7,886 nucleotides of DNA from Thermoplasmata archaeon. GTDB lineage: Archaea; Thermoplasmatota; Thermoplasmata; Thermoplasmatales; Thermoplasmataceae. The notes below the pieces were generated by a model that saw only the letters and a program-made list of their open reading frames with translations, was not told where the DNA came from and searched no databases. This document shows positions 6,228 to 7,886 of this stretch, in pieces. Within the stretch, counting starts at the first letter, position 1; every line of letters starts with the position of its first letter. The stretch covers positions 1 through 7,886 of the forward strand of contig JAJZKX010000069.1 of NCBI GenBank assembly GCA_021850745.1, in the 5' to 3' direction. The translations under genes and the position numbers were made by a program.

Positions 6228-6873
6228 TTGCTACACTCCCCACGTAAATAGGTGTACTGATCTTCAGAGACTGATTGACCTTCATCTTTGAGGTCTGCCT
6301 CATTGCATCAAAGGCTGCCAGGGCATAATTGACCGTTGTCTTTGTGTGCCCATCAGCGAAACCCCACGCATCCTCTATTCCTGCCATTCTCAGCACTATC
6401 TTGGCAATATCGCCCACTGCCCTTCCAACACCCTGCGGTGCCGGCTTGAGCGTGACCTCCACTGATCCTGACTTTCCCTTGACCAGGAATGGCAGAGAAT
6501 GTGCACGCCCGCATCCGCATTCCCATGAACCGCAACCTCTGCGGATTTCCATGATGTTTAACTTGGCATTGTTAATTGCTTTCCTTATGGCAGGAGCGGC
6601 CTCCTTTGCTTTCCCCCGGCCGAGGCCTATGAATCCGTCCTCGTTTCCCACTACCGCAGTAACGGAGTAATTCATTCGACGACCTGAGTCAGTCATTCTC
6701 TGTGCCCGCTCTATGTCGATGACCTCATCCTTGATCTCCGGAAGCAAGTAATCCACTATCTGGTATTCCTTCAGGGGCAGTTTTGTCCTCAGTGCCTCTG
6801 ACATAGTTTTAATCTGTCCGGACGCAACCATCTTTCCCAGCTGTGTGGTTGGTATCCAGGTTTCCTCGCTCAT
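6205..6873 (-). CDS. rps5: 30S ribosomal protein S5 (uS5)
   Basis: Small-subunit protein near the mRNA entry site, important for decoding accuracy. The 222-aa archaeal form shows an N-terminal extension (WIPTTQLGKMVASGQI), the double-stranded RNA-binding fold (about 62-128) with GNEDGFIGLGRGKAKEAAPAIRKA, the archaeal RRGCGSWECGCGRAHSLPF cluster (Cys114, Cys119, Cys121), and the C-terminal domain LKPAPQGVGRAVGDIAKIVLRMAGI (about 142-166) then DAWG.(7)TT. The start overlaps the L18 stop as ATGA, with GGAGG at 6881-6885, seven bases upstream. Its 3' end overlaps L30. Confidence 0.98.
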   Translation of the reverse strand: MSEETWIPTTQLGKMVASGQIKTMSEALRTKLPLKEYQIVDYLLPEIKDEVIDIERAQRMTDSGRRMNYSVTAVVGNEDGFIGLGRGKAKEAAPAIRKAINNAKLNIMEIRRGCGSWECGCGRAHSLPFLVKGKSGSVEVTLKPAPQGVGRAVGDIAKIVLRMAGIEDAWGFADGHTKTTVNYALAAFDAMRQTSKMKVNQSLKISTPIYVGSVANAGSNKD

Positions 6874-7358
6874 ATCTTTTCCTCCAGTAATTTCTTCATT
6901 TCGTCAATTTTTATGGCTGCACCATTTTTGAGATGCTTCCCGTTCAGCCTGTCCTTCTTGGGGAATACGGATGCTTCATGGGGCACCTTAACCCCGCCAT
7001 CCACCACGCCTTTCAGGACTGCTGAAATTCTTCCGCCCTTGATTATGTTGTATCGCCCGGAATCCAGTATTGCGTTCTTCACTTTCTTCTTCTTGCATTT
7101 CAGTCCGAGCGCATATCCAACCAGGTATGATACAGGGACGCTGTTCCCGTCAACCTCAAGTCCCAGTTTTTTCAGTGACTTTTCAGTGACAGTAGCAATG
7201 ACGACGTCTCCTCCCTCCGAGTAATTCACAAGCTGCGCTGTCATGCCCTTGTTTGATGGCCTGACCACCAGCCTTGGAAGACCGGACATCAGGAGCTTCA
7301 GTCTTTTGTGGTAGTTTGTAACTCCCTCTCTCCTTCTTTTCATCACACTATACATCAT
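6870..7358 (-). CDS. rpl18: 50S ribosomal protein L18 (uL18)
   Basis: 5S rRNA-binding large-subunit protein of the L18/L5e family. Motifs: KRRREGVTNYHKRLKLLMSG (7-26), LPRLVVRPSNK (27-37), LDSGRYNIIKGGRISAVLKG (98-117) and VDGGVKVPHEASVFPKKDRLNGKHL (119-143). At 162 aa it is shorter than the roughly 185-195 aa forms of many Euryarchaeota, lacking much of their C-terminal extension. The first ATG (7358) forms an ATGA overlap with the L19e stop and is preceded by GGTGATC (7363-7369) at a four-base spacer. Later in-frame ATGs at codons 2 and 6 are possible starts, the latter just before KRRREG. Confidence 0.96.
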   Translation of the reverse strand: MMYSVMKRRREGVTNYHKRLKLLMSGLPRLVVRPSNKGMTAQLVNYSEGGDVVIATVTEKSLKKLGLEVDGNSVPVSYLVGYALGLKCKKKKVKNAILDSGRYNIIKGGRISAVLKGVVDGGVKVPHEASVFPKKDRLNGKHLKNGAAIKIDEMKKLLEEKI

Positions 7359-7810
7359 TTCTGATCACCCAGATAACCCGAGGACTTCATGTGCTGCACC
7401 AGCTGAGCCCTTGAATGTATGTTTCCGCCCTTTACCTGGACGTAGAACTTCCTGAATGTCTTGGCATCAATCCTGTTGTCCTTCTTCATTGTTCTGAGTT
7501 CATCCCTGAGTGCCCTGATGGTTTTAATCCATCTGTCCTTTCTTGGGAATCTTGCATATTTTGTTCCCTTGATTGAACCGGGCCCTCTTCTCCGTTCCTT
7601 TGACCTCTGGACAACCCTTTTCTTCAGGCGTGCATTTGAATTCCCTTTCTTCTGCTTCACCTGGATTACGTTTCTCCTTATGAGGTCCCGTATATCCTGC
7701 CTTGATGCTGCTTCCATGACCTGGTCTATGCTGTTGGTGTCAACCCATACCCGTGATATCCCGGATTTGAATTCATCGGCTGCCAGTCTTCTGGCTGTGT
7801 TCAGTTTCAT
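7355..7810 (-). CDS. rpl19e: 50S ribosomal protein L19e (eL19)
   Basis: Archaeal/eukaryotic-specific large-subunit protein with no bacterial homolog. The 151-aa protein starts MKLNTARRLAADEFKSGISRVW, continues with IRDLIRRNVI (40-49), a very basic central segment KKRVVQRSKERRRGPGSIKGTK (about 63-84) that contacts 23S rRNA, and a helical C-terminal half with WIKTIRALRDELR and TFRKFYVQVKGG. Length matches the archaeal family (about 150). The ATG is one base past the L32e stop, and the stop overlaps the L18 start. Confidence 0.98.
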   Translation of the reverse strand: MKLNTARRLAADEFKSGISRVWVDTNSIDQVMEAASRQDIRDLIRRNVIQVKQKKGNSNARLKKRVVQRSKERRRGPGSIKGTKYARFPRKDRWIKTIRALRDELRTMKKDNRIDAKTFRKFYVQVKGGNIHSRAQLVQHMKSSGYLGDQK

Positions 7811-7811
7811 G

Positions 7812-7886
7812 TTACTCCACCTCCGGGTTGAGGACTCTTATGTTCAGCTCTGCGGCTTTCTCCTGTATCATTTCCCTCTTCCTTGA
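7812..7886 (-). CDS. rpl32e: 50S ribosomal protein L32e (eL32), C-terminal end only
   Basis: The right edge of the window holds the last 24 codons of a gene that begins outside it. They read SRKREMIQEKAAELNIRVLNPEVE, then TAA at 7812-7814. A basic helix followed by the RVLNP ending is typical of archaeal L32e, and L32e directly precedes L19e in archaeal spc operons. Only one base separates its stop from the L19e start. Identification rests on this short tail plus position. Confidence 0.85.
   Translation of the reverse strand, partial: SRKREMIQEKAAELNIRVLNPEVE
7818..7824 (-). promoter_or_regulatory. Strong Shine-Dalgarno of the L19e gene
   Basis: GGAGGTG on the minus strand sits seven bases before the L19e ATG, within the last codons of L32e (encoding part of PEVE). 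It is a full match to the core of the archaeal anti-SD. Confidence 0.7.

Noticed and set aside
7461..7886. Plus-strand open frame running off the right edge, rich in Leu/Phe/Ser
   Set aside because: It lies antisense to L19e and L32e. Its hydrophobic look is the expected complement of Lys/Arg/Glu-rich ribosomal protein codons.

Overview
The window is one uninterrupted stretch of archaeal operon. Every gene I can support lies on the minus strand, so transcription runs from the right edge to the left edge. In that order: end of ribosomal protein L32e, L19e, L18, S5, L30, L15, SecY, archaeal adenylate kinase (AdkA), a DUF106/EMC3-like membrane protein, cytidylate kinase, a TruB/Cbf5 pseudouridine synthase, and most of Nop5, which runs off the left edge. 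This is the end of the archaeal spc-type ribosomal operon plus its usual SecY-Adk-DUF106-Cmk-Cbf5 tail. The Nop5 gene (about 1-803) is an open frame with no stop inside the window; its C-terminal Nop-domain motifs identify it.

Organism: L32e, L19e, archaeal-type S5 with its Cys cluster, AdkA, DUF106 and Nop5 all mark an archaeon. Frequent AGG/AGA arginine and ATA isoleucine codons, a long SecY, and the absence of L34e and L14e genes from slots they often occupy in this cluster in other Euryarchaeota suggest the Thermoplasmatales or relatives. That placement is an inference at moderate confidence.

Layout: there is no intergenic region worth the name. Adjacent genes overlap by 4 to about 41 bases or abut. 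Several starts carry Shine-Dalgarno matches buried in the end of the preceding gene (L19e, L18, S5, L15, TruB), so translation is probably coupled along the message. I see no promoter, terminator, RNA gene, repeat, mobile element or CRISPR array.

How it fits together: large- and small-subunit ribosomal proteins are made with the translocon pore (SecY) and an Oxa1/YidC/EMC3-superfamily membrane protein, with two nucleotide kinases, and with the catalytic subunit of H/ACA RNPs (Cbf5) and the core scaffold of C/D RNPs (Nop5). The operon thus joins ribosome assembly, rRNA modification and membrane protein insertion. I found no undescribed system. The points most worth a second look are a two-helix N-terminal extension on SecY, an arginine-rich disordered tail on Cbf5, a compact Nop5 joined directly to Cbf5, and the missing L34e/L14e genes.
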